Source: Aurantimonas manganoxydans SI85-9A1 (GTDB taxonomy: Bacteria > Pseudomonadota > Alphaproteobacteria > Rhizobiales > Rhizobiaceae). Taken from it: a stretch of 64,000 nt of DNA. The notes under the pieces were generated by a model. It was given only the letters and a program-made list of their open reading frames with translations. It was not told where the DNA came from and did not search any database. This document shows positions 40,775-52,727 of the stretch, piece by piece. How positions within the stretch are numbered: position 1 is the first letter of the stretch; the number at the start of each line of letters is the position of its first letter. The translations under genes were made by a program, and so were the position numbers. The stretch lies in contig NZ_CH672387.1 in assembly GCF_000153465.1 (NCBI RefSeq), forward strand, positions 521,160 through 585,159, written 5' to 3'.

Positions 40775-41716
40775 ATGGATGCAGAACCCGAAACCCAGGA
40801 CGCGCCGGGCGAGGACACGCCCGCGGCCATCGATCTTCGGCAGGAATATCGCGATGCCGGGGTGGCGGATGTTCTGGACGAACTCGACCGCGAACTGATC
40901 GGTCTGGCGCCGGTCAAGAAGCGCATTCGCGAGACGGCCGCGCTGCTGCTCGTCGAGCGGGCCCGCAAGCGTCTGGGGCTGGCTCACGACACGCCGACGC
41001 TGCACATGAGCTTCACCGGCAATCCCGGCACCGGCAAGACCACGGTGGCGATGAAGATGGCGAACCTCCTCCATCGGCTGGGTTACATCCGCAAGGGCCA
41101 TCTGGTGTCGGTGACCCGCGACGATCTGGTCGGCCAGTATATCGGCCACACGGCGCCGAAGACCCGCGACATCCTGAAGAAGGCGATGGGCGGCGTCCTG
41201 TTCATCGACGAGGCCTATTACCTCTACCGTCCGGAGAACGAGCGCGATTACGGCCAGGAGGCAATCGAGATCCTGCTGCAGGTGATGGAGAACCAGCGCG
41301 ACGACCTCGTGGTGATCCTCGCCGGCTATGCCGACCGGATGGACACCTTCTTCGCAAGCAATCCCGGCTTCCGGTCGCGCATCGCCCACCACATCGACTT
41401 TCCGGACTATTCCGACGACGAATTGCTGGAGATCTCGGTCGGCATGCTGGAGCGCCAGAACTACCATCTGACCGGGGACGCGAAGGCCGTTCTCACCCGC
41501 TACATCGCGCGGCGCCGGGCGCAGCCGCATTTCGCCAATGCCCGCTCGATCCGCAACGCCCTCGACCGGGCGCGGCTGCGCCAGGCCAACCGATTGTTCG
41601 AACTGGATGGCGGGCCCTTGAACGCCGAGGCGCTTTCGCGCATCGAAGCAGCCGACATCGCCGCCAGCCGCGTCTTTGCCGGTGCGGACGCGGACCCGGC
41701 CTCAGCGCCGGGCTGA
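40775..41716 (+). CDS. cbbX: Red-type RuBisCO activase CbbX
   Basis: A 313-residue AAA+ ATPase that remodels inhibited form IC RuBisCO by pulling on the large-subunit C-terminus. Walker A is GNPGTGKTT (residues 82-90) and Walker B is [11 protein letters not shown] near 140. The pore-loop YIGHTA lies between them. The start at 40775 follows GAGGAG; an in-frame codon 15 bases upstream lacks a site. It is followed by rpe after 21 bases. Confidence 0.95.
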   Translation: MDAEPETQDAPGEDTPAAIDLRQEYRDAGVADVLDELDRELIGLAPVKKRIRETAALLLVERARKRLGLAHDTPTLHMSFTGNPGTGKTTVAMKMANLLHRLGYIRKGHLVSVTRDDLVGQYIGHTAPKTRDILKKAMGGVLFIDEAYYLYRPENERDYGQEAIEILLQVMENQRDDLVVILAGYADRMDTFFASNPGFRSRIAHHIDFPDYSDDELLEISVGMLERQNYHLTGDAKAVLTRYIARRRAQPHFANARSIRNALDRARLRQANRLFELDGGPLNAEALSRIEAADIAASRVFAGADADPASAPG

Positions 41717-41737
41717 CAGAACAGGTAGGAGACTGAA

Positions 41738-42418
41738 ATGGCCAAGCCCGTCATCATCGCACCCTCGATCCTCTCGGCCGATTTCGCGCGCCTTGGCGAG
41801 GAGGTGGCGGCCGTCGATCAGGCCGGGGCGGACTGGATCCATCTCGACGTCATGGACGGGCATTTCGTGCCGAACATCACCTTCGGCCCGCCGGTCATCA
41901 AGGCGGTGCGCGGCGCCTCGCAGAAGATCTTCGATTGCCATCTGATGATCGAGCCCTGCGATTCGTATCTGGAAGCCTTCGCCGAGGCCGGCTGCGACTA
42001 CATCACCGTCCATGCCGAGGCGACGAAGCATCTCGACCGGTCGCTCCAGGCGATCCGCAATCTCGGCAAGAAGGCCGGCGTCTCGCTCAACCCGTCGACC
42101 CCTGAGGACGTCATCGCCTATGTGCTCGACCGGCTCGACCTGGTGTTGCTGATGACCGTCAATCCGGGCTTCGGCGGCCAGGCCTTCATTCCTTCAGTCG
42201 TGGAAAAGGTGCGGCGGGTGAAGGCGATGATCGGCGACCGCGACATCCATATCGAGATCGACGGCGGCGTGACGCCGGAGACCGCGCCGCTGGTGGTCGA
42301 GGCGGGCGCCAACGTGCTGGTCGCCGGATCGGCTGTGTTCAAGGGCGGCACGCCCGAGCATTACCGTGCCAATATCGCGGCGATCCGCGCTGCGGGGACC
42401 GAAGCCGTCGCAGCCTGA
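41738..42418 (+). CDS. rpe: Ribulose-phosphate 3-epimerase
   Basis: A 226-residue TIM-barrel enzyme (CbbE) converting xylulose 5-phosphate to ribulose 5-phosphate for phosphoribulokinase. Motifs [18 protein letters not shown] and [17 protein letters not shown] carry the metal-binding and catalytic residues. GTAGGAGACTGAA precedes the ATG. It is last in the cbbFPTALSX-rpe operon; the next gene has its own predicted stress promoter. Confidence 0.95.
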   Translation: MAKPVIIAPSILSADFARLGEEVAAVDQAGADWIHLDVMDGHFVPNITFGPPVIKAVRGASQKIFDCHLMIEPCDSYLEAFAEAGCDYITVHAEATKHLDRSLQAIRNLGKKAGVSLNPSTPEDVIAYVLDRLDLVLLMTVNPGFGGQAFIPSVVEKVRRVKAMIGDRDIHIEIDGGVTPETAPLVVEAGANVLVAGSAVFKGGTPEHYRANIAAIRAAGTEAVAA

Positions 42419-42494
42419 GCGGACGGCGAGCGGAGCGAGATGCTCCGACTGCGGGCGTCCTTAGCCGGACAGTGATTTCCGCGTGACCAGCAAG

Positions 42495-42520
42495 GGAACT
42501 GACAGGAATATTCTCTCGTT
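42495..42520 (+). promoter_or_regulatory. EcfG (general stress) promoter
   Basis: GGAAC (42495-42499), 17 bases, CGTT (42517-42520) is an exact match to the EcfG consensus GGAAC-N16/17-CGTT of alphaproteobacteria. It lies 33 bases before the start of the 101-residue gene at 42553, at the right distance and orientation to drive it. Confidence 0.75.
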
Positions 42521-42552
42521 CCGTCCTTGGCTATATCCGGGATGGAGAGTTG

Positions 42553-42858
42553 ATGATGCTTGTTCAGAAGCTGAGAAACGGAACCGGGCGGACGCGGCAC
42601 CTCGACAATCTCGTCGATGTGACCGAAATCCTGCAGGTCGATATCGCCAGGCGAGAGATCACTGTGCGCGATGCTGACGGCCCGCGGATCGTGCCGGTGC
42701 GCGAGAGCTTCTTCATGCGCTCGATCCCGCGGCGGGGCGACGTCCTGGTTGCCTATGCCGACGGCCATCTGTCCCATGCGCGGACCTGGCCGAAGCCGAT
42801 CGCCAATTCGAACCTGGTGCCGCCGGTGCGGCAGACCGAGCGGGTCGCACGGGTCTGA
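42553..42858 (+). CDS. Hypothetical 101-residue protein under a stress promoter
   Basis: I do not recognise this family. The protein is soluble, basic, without signal peptide or cysteines, and has a beta-rich first half (DVTEILQVDIARREITVRD) and a Pro/Val-rich tail ending in ERVARV. The ATG at 42553 is preceded by GGAGAG; a second ATG follows at once and a TTG precedes it. It sits alone behind an EcfG promoter and before a bidirectional terminator shared with guaB, which makes it a self-contained, probably stress-induced unit. The gene call is supported by these signals even without a family match. Confidence 0.7.
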   Translation: MMLVQKLRNGTGRTRHLDNLVDVTEILQVDIARREITVRDADGPRIVPVRESFFMRSIPRRGDVLVAYADGHLSHARTWPKPIANSNLVPPVRQTERVARV

Positions 42859-42874
42859 CCCCCGGACCGCTGTA

Positions 42875-42901
42875 GCGCTTCCCGCCATAAGCAGGAAGCG
42901 C
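42875..42901. terminator. Bidirectional terminator between the 101-residue gene and guaB
   Basis: Arms GCGCTTCC (42875-42882) and GGAAGCGC (42894-42901) with an 11-base loop lie between two convergent genes, 17 bases after one stop and 13 before the other. The plus-strand side is followed by CGACTTCTCTTCTC, a moderate T-rich run. Confidence 0.65.
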
Positions 42902-42913
42902 CGACTTCTCTTC

Positions 42914-44500
<1,587 letters not shown>

Positions 44501-44610
44501 TCATGACATTGGAAAGCGGGCCCGACATTCGGCGCCCCCGACCGCTTGACGCGGTGTGCCGGCTTTGGGAGATGGTCGTAAGGACAGCTTAGGAACGGTA
44601 TCTTCCAGAC

Positions 44611-44850
44611 ATGACCATCGGACAATTCCGCGCATTGGGGCTGGCGGCCCTTATGACCCTGGCGCTCGGCGCCGAAGCACATGCCGCCACTTGCAAGAGT
44701 TATCGGAGCTGCCGCGAGGCCGTCATCGCATGGTGCGCGGGCCGGCATCCGCGGGCCGACGGGGACAATGACGGCATCCCTTGTGAAAATGTCTGCCGGT
44801 CGCGTGCCGATGTCGTGGCGATCATGGCCGAGATCGGCTGTTCGCGCTGA
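44611..44850 (+). CDS. Secreted excalibur calcium-binding domain protein
   Basis: A 79-residue protein with a signal peptide (LGLAALMTLALGAEAHA) and a mature part of about 55 residues containing the excalibur motif DGDNDGIPCENVC. Six cysteines in the mature domain suggest disulfides, so it acts in the periplasm or outside. Excalibur domains bind calcium through the DxDxDG loop and often accompany nucleases or surface proteins; here the domain stands alone, and the role is unknown. It converges with the metallo-hydrolase gene across a strong hairpin. Confidence 0.8.
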   Translation: MTIGQFRALGLAALMTLALGAEAHAATCKSYRSCREAVIAWCAGRHPRADGDNDGIPCENVCRSRADVVAIMAEIGCSR

Positions 44851-44866
44851 TTCTGAGCATTAAGGG

Positions 44867-44893
44867 CGTGGCGGAGCCGATGGCTCCGCCACG
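44867..44893. terminator. Bidirectional terminator hairpin
   Basis: A perfect 12-pair stem (CGTGGCGGAGCC at 44867-44878, GGCTCCGCCACG at 44882-44893) with a 3-base GAT loop lies between the convergent excalibur and metallo-hydrolase genes. U-tracts are weak on both sides, but position and stability support termination. Confidence 0.7.
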
Positions 44894-44916
44894 GTCTGAA
44901 AACGCAGGATTGCCGA

Positions 44917-45954
44917 TCAGGCGTCCGCGTCAACATCCAGCTGGTAGGTTTCCGGAATGAACCGGTAGCCGCCGCCGTCCAGCTTTTCGGCATAGCCGAT
45001 GGCCGGGAAGGGTATGTGGTAGCCAATGAACGGAATGCGTTCCTCGGCGATCCGGTCGAAGACACGCTTGCGGGTTGCGGCCGCCGCGTCCTTGTCCTGG
45101 TCGAACTTGACCTCCCAGTCCGGCTTCTGCAGCGAAGCGACGAAATGGTTGGCGGTGTCGGCGGTCAGCCACAGGCGGCGGCCACCGGAGGCGACCTCGA
45201 AGATCAGGTGGCCGGGGGTGTGACCGAAGGCCTCCATGGCGGTGATGCCGGACACCACCTCGTCCCCTTCGGCGACGAAGGTCATCTTGTCCTTCAGCGG
45301 CACGACCATCTGTTCGACCAGCTTGGCGCCGCCGGCGCGGTCGCCGTTCCTGGCCTCGTCCGACGTCCACCAGTCGAACTCGGTCTGGCCGGCGACATAG
45401 CGGGCATTGCGGAAGGTCGGCTCGCCGCCGGTCATCAGGCCCTGGATATGGTCGCCGTGGAAATGCGTGAGGACCACGATGGTGACGTCGTCGGGGCCGT
45501 AGCCGGCTTCGGCCATCCGCTCGACCAGCTTGCCGAAACCGTTCTCCTTGCCGGATTCGCCGAAGCCGGTGTCGAACAGGACGAGATTGTCGTCGAGTTC
45601 GACGAGCACCGGGGTAAAGCCGTTCACGAACTGGGTCTCGGGCAGGTAGTTCGCCCGCATCAGCTCGGCCATCGCCTCCTGGCTCTGGTCGGCGCCGAAG
45701 GTCGGGTAGGGGCCTTCGCCCGGCCGCAGCCCGTCGAGGATCGTGGTGATGCGGGCATCGCCGAGTTCGATCCGGTGCCAGCCCGGCGACGGCATCCGCG
45801 CCCGTTCACTCGCAGCCTCGGCGGCCGTTGACTGGTCCTGAGCATGTGCGGAACGGGTGTGCAGGAGACCGGTCATGGCCGCACCACCGGCGGCAGCCAG
45901 ACTGAGCGCCGTGCGACGGCTGAAAATGGATCGTCCGGTGGTCTTCTTGCTCAT
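44917..45954 (-). CDS. Exported metallo-beta-lactamase-fold hydrolase
   Basis: A 345-residue protein with an N-terminal twin-arginine-type signal (SRRTALSLAAAGGAAMTG, cleaved after SAHA) and an MBL fold. The metal-binding motif HFHGDH is near residues 158-163, and further ligands are likely in GHTPGHLIFE and the ADTANHF segment. Related exported MBL proteins act as lactonases or other esterases, but no substrate can be read from the sequence. The start at 45954 gives a complete Tat signal; the frame remains open upstream into the divergent MFS promoter region and is not coding there. Confidence 0.85.
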   Translation of the reverse strand: MSKKTTGRSIFSRRTALSLAAAGGAAMTGLLHTRSAHAQDQSTAAEAASERARMPSPGWHRIELGDARITTILDGLRPGEGPYPTFGADQSQEAMAELMRANYLPETQFVNGFTPVLVELDDNLVLFDTGFGESGKENGFGKLVERMAEAGYGPDDVTIVVLTHFHGDHIQGLMTGGEPTFRNARYVAGQTEFDWWTSDEARNGDRAGGAKLVEQMVVPLKDKMTFVAEGDEVVSGITAMEAFGHTPGHLIFEVASGGRRLWLTADTANHFVASLQKPDWEVKFDQDKDAAAATRKRVFDRIAEERIPFIGYHIPFPAIGYAEKLDGGGYRFIPETYQLDVDADA

Positions 45955-46099
45955 GGAAACCTCGTGTCGGCCTGTCGATGATCGGGGCGAATATCGTTGC
46001 GATACGGCAAGTGGCACGGGCAGCCCCTTGGGCAAGCAACTGCACGGACTGTTTACAGGGAAAGCCGCGCAGGCCTCCCCTTTTCCCGGGTTTCGGCCT

Positions 46100-47542
46100 A
46101 TGTCCCACATCAGCTTACCTAAGCTCGCCTTACCGCCTATCCGAGGACCGCAGTTGAACCGCATCGTTCCGGTCGTGCTCGCCGTCGCGCTGTTCATGGA
46201 GAACATGGACTCGACGGTCATCGCGACCTCGCTTCCGGCCATCGCCGCAGACATCGGCACGAGCCCGATCGCGCTCAAGCTCGCCCTAACGAGCTATTAC
46301 GTGTCGCTGGCGGTCTTCATCCCCATCTCCGGGCGGATCGCCGATCACTGGGGGCCAAAGCTCGTCTTCCGGCTGGCCATTGCGGTGTTCGTCGTCGGCT
46401 CGTTGGCCTGCGCCATGGCGGATTCGCTGGGCGCCTTCGTGGTTGCCCGCTTCCTGCAGGGCATGGGCGGCGCGATGATGACGCCGGTCGGGCGGCTGCT
46501 GCTGGTGCGGGCTGTGCCGAAATCCGACCTCGTCGGCGCCATGGCCTGGTTCACCATCCCCGCGTTGATGGGGCCGCTGATCGGCCCGCCGGTGGGCGGC
46601 GCCATCGCCACCTATGCCGACTGGCGCTGGATCTTCCTGATCAACCTGCCGATCGGCGTCGTCGGGATCTGGCTGGCCGGGCGATTCCTGCCCAGGGTCG
46701 ACCGGGTCGCGGGCGTGCATTTCGATTGGCCGGGTTTTCTCCTGTCGGGCTTTGCCTGCGCCGGCATCGTTTTCGGCCTGTCGGTGGTGTCGCTGCCGGC
46801 GCTGCCGCCGGCCTTCGGTGTCGCCATGGCGCTCGCCGGCGCGGTCGCGGCGGGCCTGTTCGTGCGCCATGCGCGCCGCATCGACCAGCCGGTGCTGCGG
46901 CTGTCGCTGCTGCGGATCACCACGCTGCGCGCGGCCGTCACCGGCGGGGCGCTGTTCCGCATCGGCTCGGGGGCCGTGCCATTCCTCCTGCCGCTGATGC
47001 TGCAGCTCGGCTTCGGCTATACGCCGCTGGAATCGGGACTGGTGACCTGCGTCGCTATCGGCGGCGCCATGGCCATGAAGCTCCTGGCCAAGCCGATCCT
47101 GCAGCGCTTCGGCTTCCGCACCACGCTGGTCGTGACGACCATCGTCGGTGGTGCGCTGACGGCGGCCCTCGGCCTTTACCGGCCCGACATATCGCTTGCC
47201 GTGCTGATCCCGCTGCTGCTCGTCGGCGGGTTCTTCCGCTCGCTGTTCTTCACTTCGATCAACGCGCTGGCCTTTGCCGACGTGCCGCGCGAATCGACGG
47301 GCGATGCCACGGCGATGATGGGCGCGCTGCAGCAGGTGGCGATCGCCACGGGCGTCGCGCTGGCCGGCGCGGTGCTGGAGGTCGGCATGGTGATGTCAGG
47401 CCGCGACCTGGCTGCGCCAATGGACTTCTCCGCCGCCTTTTTCGTGGTCGGGCTGGTCACCATGTCGGCGGCCTTCGCCTTCATCCCGATGGGCCGCGAG
47501 GCCGGCAGCGAGGTTTCGGGCCGCCGCGTTCCTGCCGAGTAG
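46100..47542 (+). CDS. MFS transporter, DHA2 (EmrB/QacA-like) family
   Basis: A 480-residue inner-membrane transporter with about 14 predicted helices. The motif LTSYYVSLAVFIPISGRIADHWGPK (written in part: SGRIADHWGPK) is the family's motif A, and NMDSTVIATSLPAIAADIG near residue 35 is the DHA2 D1-type motif. Such proteins usually export drugs or small metabolites by proton antiport. It is divergent from the MBL hydrolase with a 145-base gap, so the two may share regulation. The substrate is unknown. The start at 46100 is chosen as the last Met before the first helix region; upstream residues are not conserved-looking. Confidence 0.87.
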   Translation: MSHISLPKLALPPIRGPQLNRIVPVVLAVALFMENMDSTVIATSLPAIAADIGTSPIALKLALTSYYVSLAVFIPISGRIADHWGPKLVFRLAIAVFVVGSLACAMADSLGAFVVARFLQGMGGAMMTPVGRLLLVRAVPKSDLVGAMAWFTIPALMGPLIGPPVGGAIATYADWRWIFLINLPIGVVGIWLAGRFLPRVDRVAGVHFDWPGFLLSGFACAGIVFGLSVVSLPALPPAFGVAMALAGAVAAGLFVRHARRIDQPVLRLSLLRITTLRAAVTGGALFRIGSGAVPFLLPLMLQLGFGYTPLESGLVTCVAIGGAMAMKLLAKPILQRFGFRTTLVVTTIVGGALTAALGLYRPDISLAVLIPLLLVGGFFRSLFFTSINALAFADVPRESTGDATAMMGALQQVAIATGVALAGAVLEVGMVMSGRDLAAPMDFSAAFFVVGLVTMSAAFAFIPMGREAGSEVSGRRVPAE

Positions 47543-47593
47543 GGCGGCGCGGCTCCCGATGCGTCTGGCGAAAGCCGTATCCAGGGCCCCGCG

Positions 47594-48361
47594 TCAGCCG
47601 AGCGGGCCGGCCTCCTCATCGGCCTGGTCATGGACCCGGGGATCCTCGACCTCGTCTTGCAGGTTTTCGACTTCGGCGCGTTTGCCCTTGAAGCTCTTGG
47701 CGAGGATGTAGAGCTCCACGGAGCCCTCGCGGGAGGCAGGCGGCTTGACGTGATGGACGCTGACGAAATGCCGCTTCAGCAGCGTCAACAATTCGCGCTC
47801 GGTCCCGCCCTGGAAGGTCTTGGCAAGGAAATGCCCACCCGGCTTCAGGGTGCGGATGGCGAAGTCGGCGGCAACGTCACAGAGATGCATGGTCCGGATA
47901 TGATCGGTCGGACGATGGCCGGTGGTCGGCGCGGCCAGATCCGACAGGACGATGTCCGGCGCCTCGCCGAGGGTTTCCATCAGCTTGTCGGGCGCCGCAT
48001 CGTCGAGGAAGTCCATGAGCAGGATCGTCGCCCCGGCGACGGGTTCGACCGTCAGGTAGTCGATGCCGACGACCCGCACGTCCGCGGCCGTCGAGCCGGT
48101 GCGATCGACGGCGACCTGGCACCAGCCGCCGGGCGCCGCGCCCAGATCGACGATCCGGTGGCCGGGCTTCAGCAGCTTGTAGCGGTCGTCCATCTCGATC
48201 AGCTTGTAGGCCGCGCGCGAGCGGTAGCCGTCGGCCTTGGCGCGCCGGACATAGGGATCGTTGAGCTGGCGCTCGAGCCAGCGCCGCGACGAGAGCTTGA
48301 GCCCGCGCTTCTTCTTGACCTTGACGGTCATGCCTCGACTGTCGCTGCGTCCGCCGCTCAT
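47594..48361 (-). CDS. rlmE: 23S rRNA (uridine-2552-2'-O)-methyltransferase
   Basis: A 255-residue FtsJ/RrmJ methyltransferase acting on the 50S subunit. The start region [33 protein letters not shown] (seen in part), the SAM-binding [13 protein letters not shown] near residues 70-82 and the catalytic Lys-Asp-Lys-Glu residues (Asp in VLSDLAAP, Lys in FLAKTFQGG) are present. There is a C-terminal acidic tail of about 30 residues. The start overlaps the stop of ppx/gppA by 4 bases, so they form an operon, a pairing common in alphaproteobacteria. Confidence 0.94.
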   Translation of the reverse strand: MSGGRSDSRGMTVKVKKKRGLKLSSRRWLERQLNDPYVRRAKADGYRSRAAYKLIEMDDRYKLLKPGHRIVDLGAAPGGWCQVAVDRTGSTAADVRVVGIDYLTVEPVAGATILLMDFLDDAAPDKLMETLGEAPDIVLSDLAAPTTGHRPTDHIRTMHLCDVAADFAIRTLKPGGHFLAKTFQGGTERELLTLLKRHFVSVHHVKPPASREGSVELYILAKSFKGKRAEVENLQDEVEDPRVHDQADEEAGPLG

Positions 48362-50229
48362 GTCCCGGTATTCCTTGTCGGATCCCTGCGGCGCCAGACG
48401 CCATCAGCGACCATCATTTCCATCAGTAGGCCCTCGCGCAGGCCGCGATCGGCTACGCGCAGGGTGGGGGCCGGCCAGACCCTGCGGATCGCCTGCAGGA
48501 TCGCGCAGCCCGCCAGTACCAGATCGGCGCGATCGCTGCCGATGCAAGGGTTGGCGATGCGTTCCTCGAAGCTCCAGCCGGCAATGCGGGCGACCAACTC
48601 GTCGGCTTCCAGATCCGTCAGCCAGAGGCCGTCGACCTGGCGCCGGTCGTAACGCTCCAGCTTCAGATGCACGCCGGCCAGCGTCGTGACGGTGCCGGAG
48701 GTGCCCAGGAGATGGAAGCGGTCCGTGCCGACCATCGCGCCGAGCTTGTCGCGGCCCTTGAAGCCGCGGATCATCTCGACGGTTTCCTGGATCATCGCCT
48801 CGAAGATCTCGGGCGTCACGTCGCGGCCGCCATGGCGCTCGGCCAGGGTCACCACGCCGACCGGCAGCGAGGTCCAGGCGACGATCTGCTTCGACAGCCG
48901 ACGGGTGTCGCGGCCGCGCAGGTCGAGCAGCGCGATCTCCGACGAGCCGCCGCCGATGTCGAACAGCACCGCGCCGCGGGCCGAGCGCTCGATCAGCGAT
49001 CCGCAGCCCGACACGGCCAGCCGCGCTTCGGTCTCGCGCGAGACGATCTCCAGTTCCAGCCCGGTCTCGCGCGCCACCTGCTCGATGAATTCGGCACCGT
49101 TCGCCGCGGCGCGGCAGGCTTCCGTCGCGATCAGGCGGCAGCGCACGACATCGCGCGCCGACAGTTTCTGGGCGCAGATCGCCAGCGCCGCGATCGCCCG
49201 GTCCATGGCGCCGCGCGACAGGCTGCCGGTGCGGCTGAGACCTTCGCCGAGGCGCACGATGCGCGAGAAGGCGTCGATCACCCGGAACTGCCCGGGCCGG
49301 GTGGGAATGGCGATCAGCAGCCGGCAATTGTTGGTGCCGAGATCGAGGGCCGCATAGACCGGCGCCCGCCGCACGGGCTGCGGCATCGGCGCGGCAGGCA
49401 CCGAAGGCGCCGCATGGTCGTTCGCCGCGGGGCGGGGGGCGGGTTGGCCGAGCGGCGCGGGTGGCGAGCCGGCATCCGCATGGGCCGGCGCGGCCGGTCC
49501 GCTGGACCCGGCAAAGCGCCGCGACCGGCGCCGGCGCGGTTTCCGCCCCGGCTTCGGCCGAGCCGGCGCATCCGCCGGCGCCTCGTTCGCGGCGGTGTCC
49601 GCAGGCGCGTCGACGCTCGCAGCTGGTTGCGCCGCGGCGTTCTTGCCAGTCTTGCGCCGCCGCCGGCGCTTGCGCTTGGTCAGCGGCGCGCCGTCGACCG
49701 TTGCGGGCGTCGCAGAATCAGCCCGCGCGCCCGTCGGCGTCGCATCGGCGGATGCTCCGCGAGGAGCGGCTTCATCCTTGCGGACGTGCGACGACGACGA
49801 CTCGCTCGACGCGGTTTCGCCGGACGCGGAGACGCCTTGCCCGGACGCGGCCTGTTGGCCGGGGCGAGCTCGTTCCTGTCGCTGATCGTGCCGTCCGGAG
49901 CCGGACTGGCCGCGCGATCCCCTCTCGCCCGGCCCATTGGCGTTGCCGGATTCAGGGGCAGGGCGGTCGTTCAGGGTGTCCGCCGTCCCGCGCTCATGCC
50001 CCTGCCGGCCTCCATCGTCCGATGCAGAAGCTAAATCGACCGCGTTCCGCGCCGGGCGGTCGGTACCGCCGGGTGCCTGCGCCGACGAATGCACCGCCGT
50101 GCGGCGTTCCGGACCCGTCGCGGCGTCGGGCGAGGGCGTCTCGGCATGCGGACGATAGGCCGGGGCTCTGGGCCTTCCGGCTGGAATCAACGATGGACGG
50201 TTTCTCCCACCGATTTCATGGTCACTCAC
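48358..50229 (-). CDS. Ppx/GppA phosphatase with a long disordered N-terminal extension
   Basis: A 623-residue protein. Residues from about 290 on are an actin-fold exopolyphosphatase/pppGpp phosphatase domain: [15 protein letters not shown], then EATEACR-type and [15 protein letters not shown] phosphate-binding loops. The first 290 residues are low-complexity, rich in Ala, Pro, Ser, Arg and Gly, with highly basic patches ([22 protein letters not shown]). The start is GTG at 50229 behind GGAGAGACA. Related alphaproteobacterial proteins carry shorter extensions; the basic tracts could bind RNA or polyphosphate. The domain degrades polyphosphate or (p)ppGpp; which is not clear from sequence. 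It is followed by rlmE with a 4-base overlap. Confidence 0.87.
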   Translation of the reverse strand: MSDHEIGGRNRPSLIPAGRPRAPAYRPHAETPSPDAATGPERRTAVHSSAQAPGGTDRPARNAVDLASASDDGGRQGHERGTADTLNDRPAPESGNANGPGERGSRGQSGSGRHDQRQERARPGQQAASGQGVSASGETASSESSSSHVRKDEAAPRGASADATPTGARADSATPATVDGAPLTKRKRRRRRKTGKNAAAQPAASVDAPADTAANEAPADAPARPKPGRKPRRRRSRRFAGSSGPAAPAHADAGSPPAPLGQPAPRPAANDHAAPSVPAAPMPQPVRRAPVYAALDLGTNNCRLLIAIPTRPGQFRVIDAFSRIVRLGEGLSRTGSLSRGAMDRAIAALAICAQKLSARDVVRCRLIATEACRAAANGAEFIEQVARETGLELEIVSRETEARLAVSGCGSLIERSARGAVLFDIGGGSSEIALLDLRGRDTRRLSKQIVAWTSLPVGVVTLAERHGGRDVTPEIFEAMIQETVEMIRGFKGRDKLGAMVGTDRFHLLGTSGTVTTLAGVHLKLERYDRRQVDGLWLTDLEADELVARIAGWSFEERIANPCIGSDRADLVLAGCAILQAIRRVWPAPTLRVADRGLREGLLMEMMVADGVWRRRDPTRNTGT

Positions 50230-50492
50230 ACTGTCTCTCCGGCGCCGCGCTCGAACGGGCAACGCCTCAGGTTGCTTGGTTAAGGCGAGTGTACCAAGCC
50301 GGGGGTGAGGTGCAAGGGCAGGCGAAAAACGGGGTGAGGATTGCCACGGGAAGCCCGGGAGCCCGGCATCCGGAAGGCCGCCGAACGCGCGCATGACGCC
50401 GGATGCGAAATTTTCGCCGACAAAGGGTTCACAGCCGCCCCTCACATGAGTATATGGAGGCCGTCACGCCGCGGCGACGCTCGGCTGACCGT

Positions 50493-50566
50493 TGGGGAAT
50501 AGGTTAACGGTAGACCCACGGACTCTGACTCCGTTAGTCCTGGTTCGAATCCAGGTTCCCCAGCCA
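50493..50566 (+). tRNA. tRNA-Gln (anticodon CTG)
   Basis: A full cloverleaf can be drawn: acceptor stem TGGGGAA/TTCCCCA, anticodon stem ACGGA/TCCGT around loop CTCTGAC (anticodon CTG, reads CAG), and T-arm with GGTTCGAATCC. The 3' CCA is encoded (50564-50566). A tyrosine integrase starts 147 bases downstream, so the 3' half is the likely attachment site of the island. Confidence 0.95.
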
Positions 50567-50712
50567 GTCTATCTCAAGTCATTGTAATCGTTATTGTTTT
50601 CAGCCACTGAGAATCCTCTCGGTGCCATCTGCGTGCTTTGGGCCCAAACCTGTAGCCCAGAGGTGATGCCCATGCGGCCGATCCCGGGCTCCAAGCTCAA
50701 GGGATCCGGGCA

Positions 50713-52686
50713 GTGGCGACTCGGCATGACATCAGCAATCTCGAACGACGCGGCCACACCTTCTATTGGCGTGCCAGGGTCCCGACGCGTTTCCGGCAGG
50801 TGCCGCGGCAGGCTCGACTGTCCTTCTCGCTTCGGTTGTCCGACCACCACAAAGCGGCCTACATGGCGCGGCGGCTGAACACGCTGCTTGCCGACCTGAC
50901 CGTGAGACCTGCCGCCGCGATGACCACCAAGGACCAGCTCGACCAGCTCTTCCGCGCCGAGATCGAGCGCATGAGCGCGCATCTCGAGGACATCGCCTTC
51001 GCGGTCCGACGCAGCGGCGGCGTCGACGATGTGCGGGAGATGGAAGCCGATATCGAGGTTGGCTGGGCTTACCGCCTGATCCAACTCTACGGTACGGCGC
51101 GGCCACTCACCTTCGATGCGGAATGTCCCGCGCGGGCTTTGCTGTTGCGCCACGGCATTCCGGAACCGCACGTCAGGGTGATCGCCGAAACCTTTTGGGC
51201 AGAGCAGAAGGCGGCGCGAGACGTCGTCTTCGATCGGGACGTGCGACAGCAGATGGCAGATGTCGGGCTCAACCCGACCCTTGCCAATCGCGAGCGAGCG
51301 AAGATGGAGCTGTTCCGTGCCAAGGCCGACGCCCTTCTGAACGTCGCCGAACGCTGGCCAATGATTGACCGTCGGCAAAATGCGCTGGTCGCCACGACGC
51401 TGCCGGAAAACGAGCGCGCTGAACTGGTGTTCTCAACCTCTGCCGAACCGATCGCTGACTCCGTCCCGCCCACCGGATCTGAAGACGCGCCTGCGACGCC
51501 GCCCGCGGCCACTCCGGCCATCGCTCCTGACCTCGAGGTTCCTACGGAAGAACGCTCCCCTGAGGCGTCGCAACCGGCCGAAGTGCCGACGCCGATGGCT
51601 TCCCCGGAAATCATTTCCGAAGAGGCTCTGGATGCCTCGAACGTCGCGCCGATGGGGCGCATCCTCATTCTTGCCGACTTCGAGCGCGCCTACGATGAAC
51701 TCTACAAGAACAACCGCCAGAACTGGACTCCGGCCACCGCGAGCGATGTGAGGACGTTAGCACGGATGTTCCGCGACATTCTGGAGGAGCATGGCGTCGC
51801 GCATTCCGGCGAAATCCGCCAACACCACGTAGCAGCACTCCGCCAGCATCTGAACCTCATTCCAACGCGCTACGGCCAGAGCGCGCGTCAGCGCGCGATG
51901 AAGCCGGCGGCACTTCGGACCTTCGCTGCCGAGGAAAACGCACGGGCCGAACGGCTGGGCCGGCCACCGATCCCGGTCGGCTTGTCGGCAGCAACGATCA
52001 GAAAGCATCTGGGCAACCTCGATACATTCCTCACCCACCTCCAGGCGAGCGGTTACGTCGTAGCGGACTGGTCGTTCAAGGGCCTTCGCCCGAAAAAGCC
52101 GAAGCTGGGAGCGCTACGTCTGAAGCAGGTAAAGCCGACGCCTGAACAGGTCCGACCGATCTTCGACCTTCCGGTCTTCACCGGCTGCCGAGATGCGATG
52201 AACCGGGGCATTCCCGGCGACGCGGTTTTCCACTCCGGGGTCTACTTCCTGCCAATGATGCTGGCTTATCTGGGAGCGCGCCGCTTCGAATTTGCCGGAT
52301 TGGGAACGGAGGATGTGCTCGACACGCCAAACGGCCCGGCCATTCACATCCGGGAGAACGCGATCCGCGGTATCAAGAATGCACAGTCAGATCGTATCCT
52401 GCCGGTGCCGTCCGAGGTGCTACGCCTCGGATTTCTCGACTATGTCGGGGCGATCCGCCGACTCGGATACCAAGAGCTCTTCCCCGAGCTCTTCTCGCCA
52501 TTGCTGAAGATCAATGATCCCGGGGACCGATTCTACAAGGACTTCATTCCACTCGTGAAGGCCTCACCGCACTTCACGGACAACCTCTGGAACCGATCCA
52601 TCCATGCGCTCCGTCATGGATTTTCCGACACAATGAAACAGGCTGGCGTCGATACCGCTGTGATAGTGTCCCACCATGTGGTGTAG
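50713..52686 (+). pseudogene. Tyrosine integrase truncated by an IS256 insertion
   Basis: A site-specific recombinase of 657 residues, of which 651 are native; the last six and the stop (52666-52686) come from the IS left end. The N-terminal RRGHTFYWRARVPTRFR is a DUF6538-type DNA-binding start, followed by a long linker with a Pro/Ala/Glu-rich stretch (residues about 240-300), a core-binding domain and the catalytic domain. The first catalytic Arg (GARRFEFAGL) and the HxxR box (HALRHGF) are present, but the second His/Trp and the nucleophile Tyr are missing. It should be catalytically dead. The start is GTG 50713, just after tRNA-Gln, as expected for an island integrase. Confidence 0.85.
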
Positions 52687-52727
52687 CTGACGGCGATGGC
52701 CGTGCGGTTCCGGCCAAGCCGGATTGA

